64,000 nt of DNA from Nitrosospira multiformis. GTDB taxonomy: Bacteria > Pseudomonadota > Gammaproteobacteria > Burkholderiales > Nitrosomonadaceae. This document shows positions 34,787 to 43,211 of the stretch, piece after piece. Position numbers and translations under genes: made by a program. The stretch is from NCBI RefSeq assembly GCF_900103165.1, contig NZ_FNKY01000001.1, positions 2,480,001 to 2,544,000 on the forward strand, read 5' to 3'. The notes below the pieces were generated by a model. That model did no database searches and was not told the origin of the DNA. It saw nothing but the letters and a program-made list of their open reading frames with translations. Each line of letters opens with the position of its first letter. Within the stretch, counting starts at the first letter, position 1.

Positions 34787-34999
34787 CAAATACGGTCCAT
34801 GTTTTTTGTAAAGTATAACGCAACATGTACGGCATCAGTCTCTGCAGCGGATACGTCCGCCAATGGCTTCCTTTTGCTCGCCTGATCCATGGCTTAGTGC
34901 TATCCGCAGGCAGCGCACGCGTTGACCAAAAGTGCGGATTCGTGCTCTAATTGCGCCTCTCTGAGCGGTTATCCACGGAATTAAGGAATCAACCGCAAT

Positions 35000-35074
35000 G
35001 GGCGGTTAACTCAGCGGTAGAGTGCCACCTTCACACGGTGGAAGCCACTGGTTCGATCCCAGTACCGCCCACCA
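35000..35074 (+). tRNA. tRNA-Val (anticodon CAC)
   Basis: Starts GGGCGGTTAACTCAGCGGTA, anticodon stem CCACC/GGTGG around TTCACAC (anticodon CAC), T-loop TTCGATC, acceptor end ACCGCCC-A-CCA. The 3' end is the left end of a decayed integrated element; an imperfect copy of the last bases recurs at 37297. Confidence 0.97.
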
Positions 35075-35091
35075 AAAGATAGTCCAAAGAA
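35061..35091 (+). repeat. attL-like direct repeat at the tRNA-Val 3' end
   Basis: agtaccgcccaccaaaag, four bases, tccaaagaa. The copy at 37297-37330 reads agtaccgccaccaaaag, then tccaaagaa after a similar spacer, with one base missing from the C run. These are the expected remains of attL and attR of an element integrated in the tRNA gene. Confidence 0.65.
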
Positions 35092-35467
35092 ATTCAACAA
35101 AGGCCACATAACCCTCGCCCTTAGTGGTCATACCCAATTTGTCTTTCCCGGGGCACGTAGCAATGGCAGGGCGATGAGCGATGCTCCGGTAAATGCCGCT
35201 CTGCGACGCATGGGATATGACACACAAAACGAAATGACAGGTCATGGCTTTAGAGCAATGGCCAGGACCATTCTTTATCAAGAGATCGGTATTGCCCCTG
35301 AAATAATTGAACACTAGTTGGCGCATCGAGTTGCGAATAGCTTAGGCATGGCATACAACCGGACAAAGTTCATCAAAGAACGTCGGAAGATGATGCAGCA
35401 ATGGGCAGATTATCTTGATACGCTCAAAGCCGGAGCCGAAGTGATACTGTTGCCGCAGCGCGCCTAA
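35090..35467 (+). pseudogene. C-terminal remnant of a tyrosine-type (P4-like) integrase
   Basis: The frame reads FPGARSNGRAMSDAPVNAALRRMGY, EMTGHGFRAMARTILYQ, IIEH, a TAG stop at 35315-35317, LAHRV, AYNRTKFIKERRKMMQQWADYLDTLKAG. This is the catalytic domain of P4-type integrases: the HxxR box in TGHGFRAMART, the second catalytic His in EHQLAH (here the Gln is the TAG), and the nucleophile Tyr in AYNRT. Only about 120 residues remain, with the front part deleted. It begins just after tRNA-Val, the usual position for such integrases. Confidence 0.85.
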
Positions 35468-35988
35468 TTGCCTTTAGGGAGCGCTACCGGGACGGACAGC
35501 GTAGTAGAGCACGGGTAGCACCCGCTAGGTGGGCAGGGGAATCAAAACAGGTGGAGGCAATTTACACATAATTCTCAGCATTATGTTGAATTTCCAGCCC
35601 CCAAAACTGGCTGGTTAGGCGGTACTCATGGGGAAGGAAACCATCGGCAATGGTGGGTGGGCAGAATTGCCTACCTCGTACACCCAATAACCGCTTCCTC
35701 ATCGAACACTTGCCGAGCATAACCGTCATGATGTGTTGTCGCTTGCAGTGTTGCTGGGAATGCTTGCGGAAATGTACACCGAACCCGGACATGAAGCTGT
35801 CAATTCATTGAAGATTGCGCAAGCGCAAGCCCATGCCCCGCGCGGCAATCTGGCGCATGCCGTAGGTCATCTCACTGGGGCGTGGGGAATACTAGCTCTT
35901 ACCCTTGATAACCTATTTTATCATGGGTAAAATGCTCCCATGAGGGGCGACCGGCGCCGAATTCAACGCAGAAGATGGGTGGGCAGTC
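35468..35988. other. Island remnant without a recognised gene
   Basis: About 520 bases inside the decayed tRNA-Val island. A 65-codon frame at 35733-35930 (rightward, MLSLAVLLGMLAEMYTEPGH...) has protein-like composition, but I find no ribosome binding site and no family. Confidence 0.4.
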
Positions 35989-36270
35989 ATGAGCAATCGC
36001 TTCCTGAGGTGGGTCGACACATGGATCGAGGAAAACATCCCTCCCGGCGCCAATTCCGACATAGAAAGTCATGAAGTAAAGACAAAGCGGCTGTCGGAGA
36101 AACTGTTCGCCGAGGCAGCTGCGGCCAACTTCACAAACTTCGAGACCGAGGAGGAGCGGGAGCGCGTTACGTCCCGGGTACTGGCCGCGGTCTCGGACAG
36201 CAGAGACTTTGACATCGATGCCTATCATCTCAAGTCGCAACTCGCGCGGGAGAATGAAGATGGCGACTGA
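35989..36270 (+). CDS. Hypothetical protein, possibly DUF768-like
   Basis: A 93-residue acidic helical protein (SNRFLRWVDTWIEENIPPG, then EVKTKRLSEKLFAEAAA and a Glu/Arg-rich helix TEEERERV). The opening 'FL..W...N.P', a helix and a closing acidic tail recall the small DUF768 proteins of rhizobial and betaproteobacterial accessory regions, but the match is loose. Its end overlaps the next small frame by 11 bases, suggesting a two-gene unit. It lies inside the tRNA-Val island. Confidence 0.5.
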   Translation: MSNRFLRWVDTWIEENIPPGANSDIESHEVKTKRLSEKLFAEAAAANFTNFETEEERERVTSRVLAAVSDSRDFDIDAYHLKSQLARENEDGD

Positions 36271-36415
36271 GCCCCGCATGGTTGGTCTTCAAGGCGGGAT
36301 CGCGTTGGTTGCTTGGCAGCTGCTCGTGACATCCATAATCAAAAGAGGGCTGTCATTTGTTCTCAAGGATCTTCCTGGAGACAAGCCTGTAGTTTTTCGC
36401 ATCGGTAAAGCATAG
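36260..36415 (+). CDS. Small hypothetical protein with one membrane segment
   Basis: A 51-residue frame whose ATG at 36260 overlaps the preceding gene's stop and follows GGGAGA. Its product has a hydrophobic segment (IALVAWQLLVTSII) and a basic end (KPVVFRIGKA). The coupling to the upstream gene supports reality, but the size makes chance possible. Confidence 0.4.
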   Translation: MATEPRMVGLQGGIALVAWQLLVTSIIKRGLSFVLKDLPGDKPVVFRIGKA

Positions 36416-36423
36416 GCGCTTGT

Positions 36424-36447
36424 CATCTATATTCATGAATATAGATG
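36424..36447. repeat. 24-bp perfect palindrome
   Basis: catctatattcatgaatatagatg is its own reverse complement. It lies 8 bases after the stop of the small gene pair, in an AT-rich stretch, and could act as a terminator stem or a regulator site. No T-run follows. Confidence 0.7.
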
Positions 36448-36687
36448 AGTTCGAGAAATGGCCTAAGTAAATCCACTGGGCATTTCCTTCCTTCTCGCAC
36501 AGCTCGCGATTGTCTAGAAAGTGAACTTCTTCGCCATATCGTTAGGCATAGTAATGTTCAGTTGTTGAGTCGTCCGCATAGCAAGTCTCCAATTAAAGTA
36601 ATAGGATTTAATCCTACTATGACTACTATTAGATAGTCCTATTCTAATAGGAAACAGTTACTGCCGATTCATCACCACCCCTTACAT

Positions 36688-37125
36688 TTAATTTGTTGTT
36701 GCCCACAGGAAAATCCCCTCGCCCCCGTTCCTGCTCCTCACATTCCCCGCCAGCCGCCAATTGCATGGCGGTTCACTTCGCCTGTCATGGCCTGTGATCC
36801 GCAAGGAAGTCTTGCGGCCGCAGCTCACTTGAATTCCATCTAAATCCCTCCTCGCCGGCACGACCTGACATCCCGCGCACCTCCCCCCATCCAAGCGGTG
36901 AGAAGAAATCCACGCTGGCCCGTCTCGGCATCCGTGAGCAAGGAGAGCAGGATCAGGCTTTCGTGCCTTATTTCCCGGCTGCTGTTGCGTTGTCCTTCGG
37001 CATTTTGGATGACCTGAAAATTCCAGTAGGAGAACAGTGCGATAGTGCAGATTATGGCTAGGGGAAAAGCCGAACATGGCCATTTCGGAAACAAGAAAGT
37101 TAATGTTCTTCGTTTTATCAGTCAT
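36688..37125 (-). pseudogene. Remnant of a CHASE3-domain sensor protein
   Basis: In one minus-strand frame the text reads LAIICTIALFSYWNFQVIQNAE, then HESLILLSLLTDAETGQRGFLLT. This is a transmembrane helix followed by the CHASE3 motif (LL..LtDAETGQRGyLLT) of membrane sensor histidine kinases or cyclases. The frame then breaks at AWMGGGARDV, and a tail near 36690 (WRLAGNVRSRNGGEG) in another frame may be the end of the kinase domain. The central kinase region is deleted. It is the last feature inside the tRNA-Val island. Confidence 0.5.
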
Positions 37126-37582
37126 CAGGGCAAGCGGGCTCGTTGCAGGGAGTCGCTATTTGTTAAACATCGTTGAATTGGAAAATGGATGGTAGCGTGA
37201 AAATCACGAGGTACGGGGGTATATTTGGGGGTATCCGTTGGAAAAGAAATATTCAGATCACGCATTGACGGCAGTTTCCATGTTCTATTCGGTTGCAGTA
37301 CCGCCACCAAAAGCCGATCCAAAGAAGTCCATAAGAACTAGGAATAACGGGCGGCTATTGGCGACCGGTTAAAAAACCATCCTCAACTTTATGTCGTTAT
37401 ATGCTTCCTGCGAGGAGTACAAGTCTGGAGGAACGAACAAACCTATTGCAGGCAAGTATTCTTCCGAGTCGCCCCTCCCCCTTCAAAGAATTGGATGAGA
37501 TCTTCTTTTCAGAAGAAGTAGTGCTGCAGATCTTCGTCCCCAGCTATCGCTGTCGCTGTAGTTGGGGACGCCAAGACGGATA
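37126..37582. other. Island right edge with attR-like repeat and GGGGGTAT repeats
   Basis: Holds the degenerate tRNA-Val end copy (37297-37330) and two direct repeats gggggtat at 37215-37222 and 37227-37234, a spacing similar to recombination arm sites. A hairpin at 37536-37569 (gtccccagcta with tagttggggac) lies between this and the PEP-CTERM gene end. No gene is supported. Confidence 0.45.
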
Positions 37583-38356
37583 TCAGGTGAAACTAATGCT
37601 CCTGCGCCGTGCAATTCTGCCTATGAGCATTAATCCAGCCAGCAGCATGGCGTAAGTTTGCGGTTCTGGCACCACGCTAGCCTGCGCGGAAAGATCAAAA
37701 CCAACGCTCAGCGATCCGTACCCAGCACGGCTGGTAACAATGCCGAATACCAGGCTTCCTGCTTGAGAATCGGGAGATGGATTCCAGTAGTCGTCAGTTA
37801 ATGAGTACGAAACATTTGACTGGGCGCTACTACTTCCATTTCCTGTATAGTTATTAAAGCTTGCATTGCCCGAAACGGTGGCATGATCGTAGTAGCAATA
37901 ATAACAGTCGGAGTCCCCGATTAAACTAAGCGTATAGGGAACAATCACAGTCAGTACACCGGGGCCATCCGCGAAGAAGTCCAGCGACCTGGTTCCTGAA
38001 GAGCTCGCAGAACCATTTGTCGCCATCGCGCTGCCCGAAAAGCTTAACGACGAAGCTAAGGTAGAGGCATGTACTCCGCCCGCATCCGCGTTGGTCTCTA
38101 TTGTACTTCCCCAATCATTGACTGACTTTGAATTGCTCTCATTCATTCTGCCAGAATCGCCTTGCGAGCTGAGCGATGTTCGGTAGTTGCTGAACGTTGC
38201 CGCAGATTCTGAGCCGTTCAGGCTGGTAAACACTAGCTGAAGTTGGCTCCAATCAAGGGTGGCGGCAGCCGTAATGGGAGTCGCGACTGCACCTTGGCTC
38301 AGCCCAATGCTGATTGAGCCCAGGCCTATGACTAGGCCCTGTCTGAACTTATTCAT
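37583..38356 (-). CDS. PEP-CTERM sorting-domain protein
   Basis: A 257-residue secreted protein. The signal peptide is MNKFRQGLVIGLGSISIGLSQ, with cleavage after AVA. The middle is Ser/Gly/Asn-rich with little charge and a Cys pair in DSDCYYCYYD. The C-terminus VPEPQTYAMLLAGLMLIGRIARRR is a full PEP-CTERM signal (Pro-Glu-Pro, hydrophobic helix, Arg cluster), which an exosortase would cut before anchoring or release to the extracellular matrix. AGGAGATTCAT precedes the ATG. No exosortase gene is in the window. The divergent neighbour is a glycosyltransferase gene of an exopolysaccharide cluster, as is common for PEP-CTERM loci. Confidence 0.93.
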   Translation of the reverse strand: MNKFRQGLVIGLGSISIGLSQGAVATPITAAATLDWSQLQLVFTSLNGSESAATFSNYRTSLSSQGDSGRMNESNSKSVNDWGSTIETNADAGGVHASTLASSLSFSGSAMATNGSASSSGTRSLDFFADGPGVLTVIVPYTLSLIGDSDCYYCYYDHATVSGNASFNNYTGNGSSSAQSNVSYSLTDDYWNPSPDSQAGSLVFGIVTSRAGYGSLSVGFDLSAQASVVPEPQTYAMLLAGLMLIGRIARRRSISFT

Positions 38357-38725
38357 ATGAATCTCCTCAAAATGTACGGTGCATCTCAGCGAATGCTGAG
38401 AGGACAGAATAAAAGAATAGATATCGAATTTCTGGCTGCAAACGCACCGTCAAGCCAGGAGACAGAGGGATATACTTAAAGGTTTTTACGCTTTTACGCC
38501 TGTCTTACTGACCCTGCTCTCTGCACCCCCAGATCAATTCCGGCTTCAAATAGGCCACTTCTATTCTTGGCAGCAGGATCACCCTGTAACTTCTTACAGC
38601 TATCCCTCCCGTCGATTGTCATGCTTAATGAGCATGGCAGCACTCGCGAAATCGAGTTGCGATGAACCACCTTCCATTTATCGATTTTACTTCCCGTGCT
38701 TCCAGGGAGTCAGGGGCAATCATCC
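38357..38725. other. Divergent intergenic region of the surface-polysaccharide cluster
   Basis: About 370 bases between the leftward PEP-CTERM gene and the rightward glycosyltransferase gene. It contains the inverted repeat CTGTA-N6-TACAG at 38584-38599 and the direct context TACAGCTAT shared with 42516-42538. No gene is present. No sigma-54 -24/-12 pair of good quality was found. Confidence 0.5.
38584..38599. promoter_or_regulatory. Inverted repeat CTGTA-N6-TACAG, copy 1
   Basis: CTGTAACTTCTTACAG followed by CTATCCCTC. The copy at 42516-42531 is CTGTATATTCCTACAG followed by CTATTTTTC. Both lie upstream of surface-polysaccharide genes, so this may be the site of a shared regulator. Confidence 0.5.
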
Positions 38726-40006
38726 ATGCGTGTATGTTTTATTTCTCATTCCGCCGGGCGGTACGGCGCGGAATTGGCTTTAGTCGAGCTGCTGCAGGGA
38801 CTGCTTTGCTTGGGTGTTGAAGTTCTGGTGCTGATCCCGAAGAAGGGGCCGCTTCTCGACGAACTTGAGCGTCTGAATATTGAATGGCGAATCGTCGGCT
38901 ATCCCGTTTGGATGTCTCGTCCCAGGCGGCTTCGCTCCCGCGTGATACGCCTGCTGAAAACGGCACTGATGAGTATCCGGGTAGCCTGGATAATCAGGAA
39001 ATGGAATGCGGATGTCGTCTATACCAATACCGTCGTGATCGGGGTGGGTGCGCTGGCCGCCCGGCTATTACGCAGACCCCACGTCTGGCATTCGCACGAA
39101 TCCCTGAAGCATAATCCCAGCCAGAAATTCGATCTGGGCGAACAGACAACCTCTTATCTCCTGCACCGCCTCTCCGCTGCGATTATCGCTACCTCCCACT
39201 CCGTCAAGAATGACTACAAGCATCTTCCTGATCCGGACAAGATCCGCGTCGTCTACCAGTCCGTTACCCCGTGCGCCAATGCCGGCTCACGTGAGCCAGT
39301 CCAGAATCGGCTATTTTTCCAGTGCGTCATCATTGGATCGCTGCATCCATGGAAAGGCCAGGACCAAGCCATCTCCGCGCTTGCGCAATTGACAGACAGG
39401 AACATCAATGCGCACCTGCTGCTGGTGGGGGATGATGGAAGACGCTACCGCGCGCAACTGGTGCAACAGGCAAAAGATCTCGATATGACGCGGCGCCTAA
39501 CGTTTTACGGCTACGCCGAGGATCCCTTGCTTCTTATCAGGAACGCGGATGTGGTGCTCGTATGCTCCCGCTGGGAGGCTTTCGGCCGCGTGGCGATAGA
39601 AGCCATGCTCGCGGGGAAGCCCGTGATAGGAAGCGCGAGGGGAGCCACCACGGAAATCATTCAGCATGGACAAACAGGCCTTCTCTATGAGTGGGGCAAC
39701 ATAGAGGATCTCACGGAAAAGATACAGTTCCTGCACGACAACCCGGAGGAAGCCCGCCGGATCGGACATACCGCTCAGCAATGGGCAGCGAACCGGTTTA
39801 CCCAGAATCGATATGCGCAAGAAATCCTCGATATTCTGTCAGAAGTGGCACCAAACCTATCCGGTACCACAATGCATCATTTTTCAACCGGTAAGGTGGC
39901 TGTGTCAGGGGCGGCTGTGTCGGAAATAGTTGAAAATGAGCCGGTTGCGTCCGGCATGGCTGAGATGGAAACCCAGGTGGAAACATCTAACCGAGGAGCT
40001 ATTTAA
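38726..40006 (+). CDS. Glycosyltransferase, GT4 family
   Basis: A 426-residue cytoplasmic retaining glycosyltransferase with GT-B fold. The N-terminal domain opens MRVCFISHSAGRYGAELALVELL; the C-terminal Rossmann domain carries IGSLHPWKGQDQAISALAQL, RLTFYGYAEDPLLLIRNADVVLVCSRWEAFGRVAIEAMLAG and TTEIIQHGQTGLLYEWGN, the sugar-nucleotide binding E-x7-E motif region. The start at 38726 fits the family better than the ATG at 38696. It adds a sugar to a lipid-linked exopolysaccharide intermediate, by inference from the neighbours. A hydrophobic-acidic C-terminal tail extends the chain beyond the usual end. Confidence 0.93.
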   Translation: MRVCFISHSAGRYGAELALVELLQGLLCLGVEVLVLIPKKGPLLDELERLNIEWRIVGYPVWMSRPRRLRSRVIRLLKTALMSIRVAWIIRKWNADVVYTNTVVIGVGALAARLLRRPHVWHSHESLKHNPSQKFDLGEQTTSYLLHRLSAAIIATSHSVKNDYKHLPDPDKIRVVYQSVTPCANAGSREPVQNRLFFQCVIIGSLHPWKGQDQAISALAQLTDRNINAHLLLVGDDGRRYRAQLVQQAKDLDMTRRLTFYGYAEDPLLLIRNADVVLVCSRWEAFGRVAIEAMLAGKPVIGSARGATTEIIQHGQTGLLYEWGNIEDLTEKIQFLHDNPEEARRIGHTAQQWAANRFTQNRYAQEILDILSEVAPNLSGTTMHHFSTGKVAVSGAAVSEIVENEPVASGMAEMETQVETSNRGAI

Positions 40007-40048
40007 AATATGGAGCGGTATGCCAGGAATGTCTCTTAGGATTTGTTG

Positions 40049-41134
40049 ATGGTTTTCAGGTATGGCATCTTGATTTTCACAGCTATCGCGATTCTGATGT
40101 ACGGCATTCTAAAACCCCATCGCAACTGGGACATGGTGGCTTATGTTGCTGCCGCTTATCACAAGGATGGCTATCGAGGCGCGGACTTGACCAGGGAAAC
40201 CTACGAAGACATCAGAAAGATGGTGAGCAGCAGAAGATTCACACTGCTTACCGCGGGAGAATACAGCGAGACGGTATTCAAGGATTCTTCATCCCTGGAG
40301 CAGCAGATTCCTTTTTATTCCATACGGGTCGCATATATTGAACTCATGCGGCTGCTCAAGAAAACCGGCTTGAGCTATGCAAGATCCACCTTCGTCATCA
40401 GCGCATGCTTCGCCGCGTTATCCGTGTTGGTGCTGGGCCTGATCATTTTAAAAACTTCGGTGCCGATGGGAATGCTGCCCATCGTTGTTGCCGTTACGGG
40501 ATATACGGACCTAGCGCGCCTCTCCACGCCGGATGCGATGGCGTGTTTATTTTCCCTGATGGGAATATACAGCTTGATGGCGAAGCGCAGGATGGTCTTT
40601 CTGATAGCGGCAATCCTGCCTTTGATTAGAAGCGATTTTGTTTTGCTATCGGGTCTTCTGATGGGTTATGCCTATTTGCAGGGGACAAGACTTCTTTCAT
40701 TGCTATTCCTGATCCTTGCCGTCAGTTCTTATATTCTCGTCACAAAACTTAATGAGGGCTATGGATACTTGACGCTCTTTAACTTCGCCTTCATCAGCTC
40801 GCCTGTCCCCTATCCCGCAGATATGGTGATGTCGGCCCGGCTCGGGGATTATGTGGCACCCTATTGGCTATTATTCAATACCCTGATTTTTCATTCCCAC
40901 GCGGTCATATATATCGTGGCGCTCTACCTCTTCTGGCTGAAGGGAGGGTGGCAAATGAAAGAACAGACCAAGTTCTATGGCCTGTTTGCCCTCCCTCTTA
41001 TCTTTACCGTGGTGCACCTGATTTTATTTCCGTCCGACCACTTCCGTTTCTTTACGTTTTCAGCCTCTTTAATTCTGGTCTGGATCCTGGATTCCTTAGC
41101 ACAGCCGGTTGCACCGGCCGCAATGGAGACCTGA
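40049..41134 (+). CDS. Polytopic membrane protein of the polysaccharide cluster
   Basis: A 361-residue protein with about eight to ten predicted membrane helices. The first loop contains HRNWDMVAYVAAAYHKDGYRG with the acidic NWD motif, similar in position to the catalytic Asp of GT-C glycosyltransferases, then a hydrophilic loop of ~60 residues (SSRRFTLLTAGEYSETVFKD) and further helices (TFVISACFAALSVLVLGLIIL and MLPIVVAVTGYTD). It might be a GT-C-type transferase or a polysaccharide polymerase/flippase-like protein; no definite family is recognised. The ATG at 40049 follows cttagg. It directly follows the glycosyltransferase gene with 42 bases between and probably belongs to its operon. Confidence 0.75.
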   Translation: MVFRYGILIFTAIAILMYGILKPHRNWDMVAYVAAAYHKDGYRGADLTRETYEDIRKMVSSRRFTLLTAGEYSETVFKDSSSLEQQIPFYSIRVAYIELMRLLKKTGLSYARSTFVISACFAALSVLVLGLIILKTSVPMGMLPIVVAVTGYTDLARLSTPDAMACLFSLMGIYSLMAKRRMVFLIAAILPLIRSDFVLLSGLLMGYAYLQGTRLLSLLFLILAVSSYILVTKLNEGYGYLTLFNFAFISSPVPYPADMVMSARLGDYVAPYWLLFNTLIFHSHAVIYIVALYLFWLKGGWQMKEQTKFYGLFALPLIFTVVHLILFPSDHFRFFTFSASLILVWILDSLAQPVAPAAMET

Positions 41135-41165
41135 TATTTTCATTCATGGCCCGTTCGCCTGACCA

Positions 41166-42359
41166 TCATTGCCTTCCGCCACCCCAAAGGGAATATTTCA
41201 TGGATGCGAGATAGGCTTTGATGATTGCCCGGTGAGGTTTCGGCAGCAGGCATCTGTATAGCGTGACCATATTTTGTCTCGCCCAGGCCCATACCCGATA
41301 ACGTAATATAAAATAAAAAAAATTCTCTGGAAGATGCTTCCAAACCTGATAACGATTCAGGAGCAGGTCGCCCCATCCTACCCTTAAAGCATGAGGCAGC
41401 AGGATTTCCGGGGGATAGTGAACGTCAAAGGGATAGGGCTGCTCCAGCGTTGCACCTGTCAAAAAGTACGTGCGGATTACCCTGGCCGGATCGTCGCCGA
41501 AATAACGCGGGTGAGCAAGCCATAAGTTCGGTCTCATATCCGCCTCAAAAAAATAGAGGTTCCCATCAATGCTGGAGCGGATGGAACTGATGTTCACGAA
41601 ACCGTGCGCACCCAAGGCGCTGCCCAGTAAGCCGAGGTCATCAAAAACCCTTTGTTCCAATAGGGAAAGCTGGATAAATCGCCTGACCGTGGTTGGACCG
41701 AATCTGTACTTGTATTTTTCCGGGATGGAGTAGGCAAAATGGATGAGCTTTCCGTTCTGATAAAAAGCCTCCATGGACACCTCGACGCCCTGTACCTTCT
41801 TTTGTACCAGAACGGGATAAGCTTTGACTCTTCCTATCGCACTCTCCAGATCGCCAGGGTCCGAGCTTTCGAATATTCCGGTGCCTCCCGAAGCGGAATC
41901 AAGCTTGATGAATAAAGGGTGACCCAATTCCCTTGCAGCATTCCTTAGTCCCTCTTCATCGTTGGCAATCCGGAAATCGGGAGTGAGCAGCCCATTTTTC
42001 CTGAAAGCCTGGGACAAGCCGGTTTTTGAGAAGACATGCGCAAGATGTTCCTTTGAAGTAACGGGAAGCAACGCCAATTTTTCATCGGTGGAAAGATCGG
42101 AATGCAATATCTTGCCCAAGGTGGGATCATCTCCGATCACGACCAGAGAGTATTCCCTTTTTACCTTTTCTGACGCGATCTTCAAAAGAACATCATTTTG
42201 TTTTGCAAGAAAATAATCCCGTATCGACCGATTCCTTTTAAAAAGGGGATTGGTCGAAATTACGTCCACGGTAAATCCAGTCCGTGTTAATAAGTTTAGC
42301 GCGGCCACCATCAACTCTGGCCACGCGCCACCTATCAAAAGGGCATCGAGCTTATGCAT
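41166..42359 (-). CDS. ATP-grasp family protein
   Basis: A 397-residue cytoplasmic enzyme. The front part is a Rossmann-like pre-ATP-grasp domain (LDALLIGGAWPELMVAALNLL). The ATP-grasp core follows: HPLFIKLDSASGGTGIFESSD (Gly-rich loop near 170), YPVLVQKKVQGVEVSMEAFYQ with the ATP-binding Lys-Lys and Glu, and FFEADMRPNLWLA with a metal-binding Glu/Asn pair. Such enzymes join a carboxylate to an amine or thiol through an acylphosphate, and in exopolysaccharide clusters they may add amino acids or other substituents to sugars; the substrate is unknown. It reads toward the glycosyltransferase pair from the opposite side. The start at 42359 was preferred to an upstream TTG. Confidence 0.85.
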   Translation of the reverse strand: MHKLDALLIGGAWPELMVAALNLLTRTGFTVDVISTNPLFKRNRSIRDYFLAKQNDVLLKIASEKVKREYSLVVIGDDPTLGKILHSDLSTDEKLALLPVTSKEHLAHVFSKTGLSQAFRKNGLLTPDFRIANDEEGLRNAARELGHPLFIKLDSASGGTGIFESSDPGDLESAIGRVKAYPVLVQKKVQGVEVSMEAFYQNGKLIHFAYSIPEKYKYRFGPTTVRRFIQLSLLEQRVFDDLGLLGSALGAHGFVNISSIRSSIDGNLYFFEADMRPNLWLAHPRYFGDDPARVIRTYFLTGATLEQPYPFDVHYPPEILLPHALRVGWGDLLLNRYQVWKHLPENFFYFILRYRVWAWARQNMVTLYRCLLPKPHRAIIKAYLASMKYSLWGGGRQ

Positions 42360-42793
42360 TTTATTTTGTCGCGTTTCCAAAGATGGGAGCGTCGTGATTG
42401 GAAGCCGTTACCGAGCCGCCAAGGGGAAAAATCCGCTTTGGGGATCTGATACTCAACATTAAGTGTCAATGTCGGAACAGCTTTTGATTCTAGCCTTTTC
42501 GTTGCACCCGGCAAGCTGTATATTCCTACAGCTATTTTTCATTTGAATTTTGTTGTTGGCCAATGGCGAGTGCCCGGCAACAGCTTAAGGGAAGTAGTTC
42601 TACATGGGTACACATGACGAATCATGCCGTGCACAAAACCCGTCATCACTCGGGATTTGAAGTTTGTTACGGACGCCGAACTTAATGATTCACATCACAA
42701 TCGGCAACACGTTTCTTCGATATCATGGCCACAGTCACCGGATTCTAACCAATCAGCACCATGGCCAGTCAGTGCACATCGGGCAGAATGTGA
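42360..42793. other. Intergenic region with CTGTA-N6-TACAG repeat
   Basis: About 430 bases between two leftward genes. It contains the regulatory inverted repeat at 42516-42531 described separately; otherwise no gene or strong signal is seen. Confidence 0.45.
42516..42531. promoter_or_regulatory. Inverted repeat CTGTA-N6-TACAG, copy 2
   Basis: CTGTATATTCCTACAG, followed by CTATTTTTC as in copy 1 (TACAGCTAT is common to both). It is 157 bp upstream of the ATP-grasp gene start and 2 kb downstream of the GT4 end. Both copies sit in intergenic DNA of the same cluster. Confidence 0.5.
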
Positions 42794-43153
42794 TTATTTG
42801 GACTGACTTTCGAAATAAGCACTGGCCTCAAGCAGTGGCTTGGGATCACCGCCTTGGCGCGCAACGATCGCCGCCGTCTCTCTGTAGTGCTTTGCCAGCG
42901 ATCCTGCCTGCCGGGGGTATAGCGGTTCCCGCACCTTTGACTTCTCGTCATTTTCCTTTCTGAACTTCTTTCTGATCGCTTCGTTATTGGTTTGTTGAAG
43001 TATCTCATCGGCCCTTTTTTTGTCCGGGGTCAACTCCGCGGCTCCTTTTGTAACCGCATAGGCCAGTTCCTCGGCTCCGGCGCCCGTCGTCACTGTCATG
43101 GCAACGATCAACAGGACAAGGAAGGTCTTGGTCGAGTGGATACGATGTATCAT
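42794..43153 (-). CDS. Small exported hypothetical protein
   Basis: A 119-residue protein whose start at 43153 follows AGGAGG at nine bases. The signal segment is TKTFLVLLIVAMTVTTGAGA. The mature part is charged and helical (KGAAELTPDKKRADEILQQTNNEAIRKKFRKENDEK, then YPRQAGSLAKHYRETAAIVARQ). The last third, with AKHYRETAAIVARQGGDPK, has the look of a heme- or metal-independent four-helix fragment, but no family is recognised. It reads leftwards 58 bases after the deacetylase-like gene and may be co-transcribed with it. Confidence 0.7.
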   Translation of the reverse strand: MIHRIHSTKTFLVLLIVAMTVTTGAGAEELAYAVTKGAAELTPDKKRADEILQQTNNEAIRKKFRKENDEKSKVREPLYPRQAGSLAKHYRETAAIVARQGGDPKPLLEASAYFESQSK

Positions 43154-43211
43154 TTGGAACATCCTCCTAACCATTTACGTTTCTGGCAAAAAATTGGGCA
43201 GTAGTGAATGC

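Noticed and set aside
38616-38660. Possible sigma-54 promoter (tggcagcactcgcg) before the GT4 gene
   Set aside because: The -12 GC element is not at the right distance; no 12-base spacing between GG and GC.
42553-42575. Possible -24/-12 element tggcgagtgcccggcaa
   Set aside because: Only GG and GC match, the TTGC part is poor, and no gene follows on that strand.
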